Both the position numbers and the translations under genes were made by a program. Positions 62,775 to 64,000 of a DNA stretch of 64,000 bases are shown here, one piece after another. Source of the DNA: Flagellimonas aquimarina (GTDB lineage Bacteria; Bacteroidota; Bacteroidia; Flavobacteriales; Flavobacteriaceae). How positions within the stretch are numbered: position 1 is the first letter of the stretch; each line of letters starts with the position of its first letter. The notes beneath the pieces are model-generated. The model saw only the letters and a program-made list of their open reading frames with translations. It made no database searches and was not told where the DNA came from. The stretch lies in NCBI RefSeq assembly GCF_003149745.1, contig NZ_QGEG01000004.1:62001-126000 (forward strand). Direction: 5' to 3'.

Positions 62775-62858
62775 GGAGAGGTGCCGGAGTGGTAACGGAG
62801 CAGATTGCTAATCTGTCGACGCGTAAGTGTCGCATGGGTTCGAGTCCCATTCTCTCCG
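62775..62858 (+). tRNA. tRNA-Ser (GCT)
   Basis: 84 nt. Acceptor stem GGAGAGG/TCTCTCC (one G-U), anticodon loop with GCT reading AGC and AGU, a long variable arm (class II), T arm ATGGG-TTCGAGT-CCCAT, discriminator G. CCA is not encoded. Anticodon assigned by reading the loop. Confidence 0.95.
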
Positions 62859-62888
62859 CAATTTTCTTTTAAAATAAGATAACCAATT

Positions 62889-62963
62889 CGGGGTGTAGCG
62901 TAGCCCGGTTATCGCGCCGCGTTTGGGACGCGGAGGTCGCAGGTTCGAATCCTGCCACCCCGA
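62889..62963 (+). tRNA. tRNA-Pro (TGG)
   Basis: 75 nt. Acceptor stem CGGGGTG/CACCCCG, anticodon loop TTTGGGA giving anticodon TGG for CCN codons, T arm with GGTTCGAATCC, discriminator A. CCA is not encoded. 30 nt after tRNA-Ser, so probably one transcript. Confidence 0.95.
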
Positions 62964-63125
62964 CTTTTAACATTTAAACCCTGATAATCTATCGATTATT
63001 GGGGTTTCTTGTTTTTATTCTTTTTATGATGCCAAATATAGTCTACATACTAAGTGTCAGAAAGTATGGAGACAAATACACTACCTGACTTAAAAATTGT
63101 ATTTTTAAGATCATCTATTTTGATT

Positions 63126-63779
63126 ATGATTGTCCACCACTTCGGAGAAGGAAACTCGCTCTTAAATCAATTTATTGCAGAAATCAGGGATGTTGAAATC
63201 CAAAAAGATGCAATGCGTTTTCGCAGAAATATTGAACGCATCGGCGAGATTCTAAGTTACGAACTAAGTAAGTCACTAAATTATCAGGGCACAGTGGTAA
63301 AAACCCCTTTCGGGAGCAAAGAGATGTCGCTGCCCACAGATAGGTTGGTGCTTTGTTCAGTATTACGAGCGGGATTACCCTTGCATCAAGGAATGTTGAA
63401 TTATTTTGATGGATCTGAAAATGCATTCATTTCGGCCTATCGTCATCATCGGGGAGATGAAGATGCTTTTGAGGTTATCGTCAAATACTTTGCGGCACCT
63501 TCTTTAGCCGGCAAAACTTTGGTACTCACTGATCCTATGTTGGCTACAGGAAAGACTTTGGAAAACGTTTTTAAATCCTTGAAGGAACATGGTGAACCGA
63601 AGCAGATTCATATCCTTTCCGTAATAGGTTCAAAAGCAGGAATAGAGCATATCAAGAAAGTTTTTCCAGAAAACACTCATTTATGGATTGCGGCCATTGA
63701 TGAAAAGCTAAACAACAGAGGTTATATTCTACCAGGAATAGGTGATGCAGGTGATTTGGCATTTGGAGAGAAGCTATAG
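63126..63779 (+). CDS. upp: Uracil phosphoribosyltransferase
   Basis: 217 residues from ATG 63126. The frame is open to GTG 63054 and ATG 63066, but MIVHHFGEGNSLLNQFIAEIRDV fits the normal N-terminus. Salvages uracil to UMP with PRPP. RAGLPLHQGML, PRPP loop LTDPMLATGKTL, PGIGDAGDLAFG at the uracil site. The longer start would give 241 residues. It lies after the tRNAs and is the dedicated partner of the UPRTase activity of PyrR. Confidence 0.94.
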   Translation: MIVHHFGEGNSLLNQFIAEIRDVEIQKDAMRFRRNIERIGEILSYELSKSLNYQGTVVKTPFGSKEMSLPTDRLVLCSVLRAGLPLHQGMLNYFDGSENAFISAYRHHRGDEDAFEVIVKYFAAPSLAGKTLVLTDPMLATGKTLENVFKSLKEHGEPKQIHILSVIGSKAGIEHIKKVFPENTHLWIAAIDEKLNNRGYILPGIGDAGDLAFGEKL

Positions 63780-63911
63780 ACAATTTTTATTCCTTTTAAA
63801 ATTAAAGGATCATTCTGTTAATTTTAAAGAACAAAGAACAGTGTCATTTGCATTTATTTATATTCAAAAGAACTCAAATGAAGTCTGCTGGATTATTAAA
63901 CCTTTATATAA

Positions 63912-64000
63912 ATGAAGAACAATATTAGACCTATATCATGGTTGGTGATAATCTTTTTGGTGACTTTCCATTTTAGCTGTAAAGAACAACATAAAAAGGA
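63912..64000 (+). CDS. N-terminus of a lipoprotein (partial)
   Basis: ATG 63912, open to the right edge (29 codons). MKNNIRPISWLVIIFLVTFHFSC is a signal with a hydrophobic core and a Cys at residue 23 after FHFS, followed by KEQHKK. A lipobox-like end suggests a lipoprotein. The family is not recognisable from this much. Confidence 0.55.
   Translation, partial: MKNNIRPISWLVIIFLVTFHFSCKEQHKK

Noticed and set aside
63054-63125. 24-codon N-terminal extension of upp from GTG
   Set aside because: UPRTases start near the GEGNSLLNQF segment; the extension is not conserved as far as I know.

Overview
The window is a chromosomal segment of a member of the Flavobacteriaceae (Bacteroidota). The evidence is an AT-rich genome, promoters of the Bacteroidota form TTTG-N17..23-TAnnTTTG, few Shine-Dalgarno sites, many small SPII lipoproteins, and families typical of the group (DUF3822 next to rsmD, DUF2807/DUF4097 behind an ECF sigma factor, KdnB-type alcohol dehydrogenase next to kdsB, ClpC, PyrR-PyrB). 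The genus cannot be fixed from the sequence alone. I see no phage, insertion sequence, CRISPR array or rRNA operon; almost everything is core metabolism.

Layout. 1-5.3 kb: tail of a membrane-barrel gene, a small outer-membrane barrel protein, aroQ, then a minus-strand group (DUF3817, lpdA, DUF1572, cytosolic msrB, lipoprotein msrB, collagen-like lipoprotein). 5.4-12.6 kb: glycogen branching enzyme, GH31 glucosidase, M48 protease lipoprotein, UMF1-type transporter, SnoaL-like lipoprotein. 12.7-15.7 kb: minus-strand operon of ECF sigma factor, anti-sigma factor, DUF4097 and DUF2807 surface proteins. 15.9-28.9 kb: lon, cmk, an unassigned hairpin-rich locus that may encode a small RNA, lysM (minus), rpsA, pyrR-pyrB-STAS-rnz, pdxH, sixA-ppk1-ppx. 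28.9-34.9 kb: miaE and dnaX (minus), rnpB, a beta-propeller lipoprotein, then rsmD-DUF3822-pseudopilin-like (minus). 35-40.2 kb: RecD-like helicase, DUF4126, kdsB-HAD-kdnB-acyltransferase. 40.2-49.7 kb, minus: YbjN-like secreted protein, YebC, pterin dehydratase, RmlD-like SDR, glsA, gcvT and the threonine operon thrA-thrB-thrC. 49.7-60.5 kb: nnrDE, a hypothetical, clpC, gyrA-TPR, NlpC/P60 hydrolase, thiolase. 60.6-64 kb: PgpH-like c-di-AMP phosphodiesterase, tRNA-Ser(GCT), tRNA-Pro(TGG), upp, and the start of a lipoprotein gene.

The strongest regulatory finding is a 29-codon leader peptide upstream of thrA (49569-49658, minus). It is rich in Thr and Ile codons at its end, its stop codon lies inside a perfect 8-bp hairpin, and a near-perfect promoter sits just upstream. 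This looks like ribosome-mediated control of the threonine operon, analogous to enterobacterial thrL. Second is the locus 19166-19384: a promoter-like box, a 53-nt double hairpin, a second hairpin and a strong terminator, with no convincing gene. Also notable: dnaX probably starts at a TTG inside the dnaX-rnpB divergent region; kdnB next to kdsB predicts an amino-Kdo lipopolysaccharide core; and a cluster joins polyphosphate synthesis and degradation with a SixA phosphatase.
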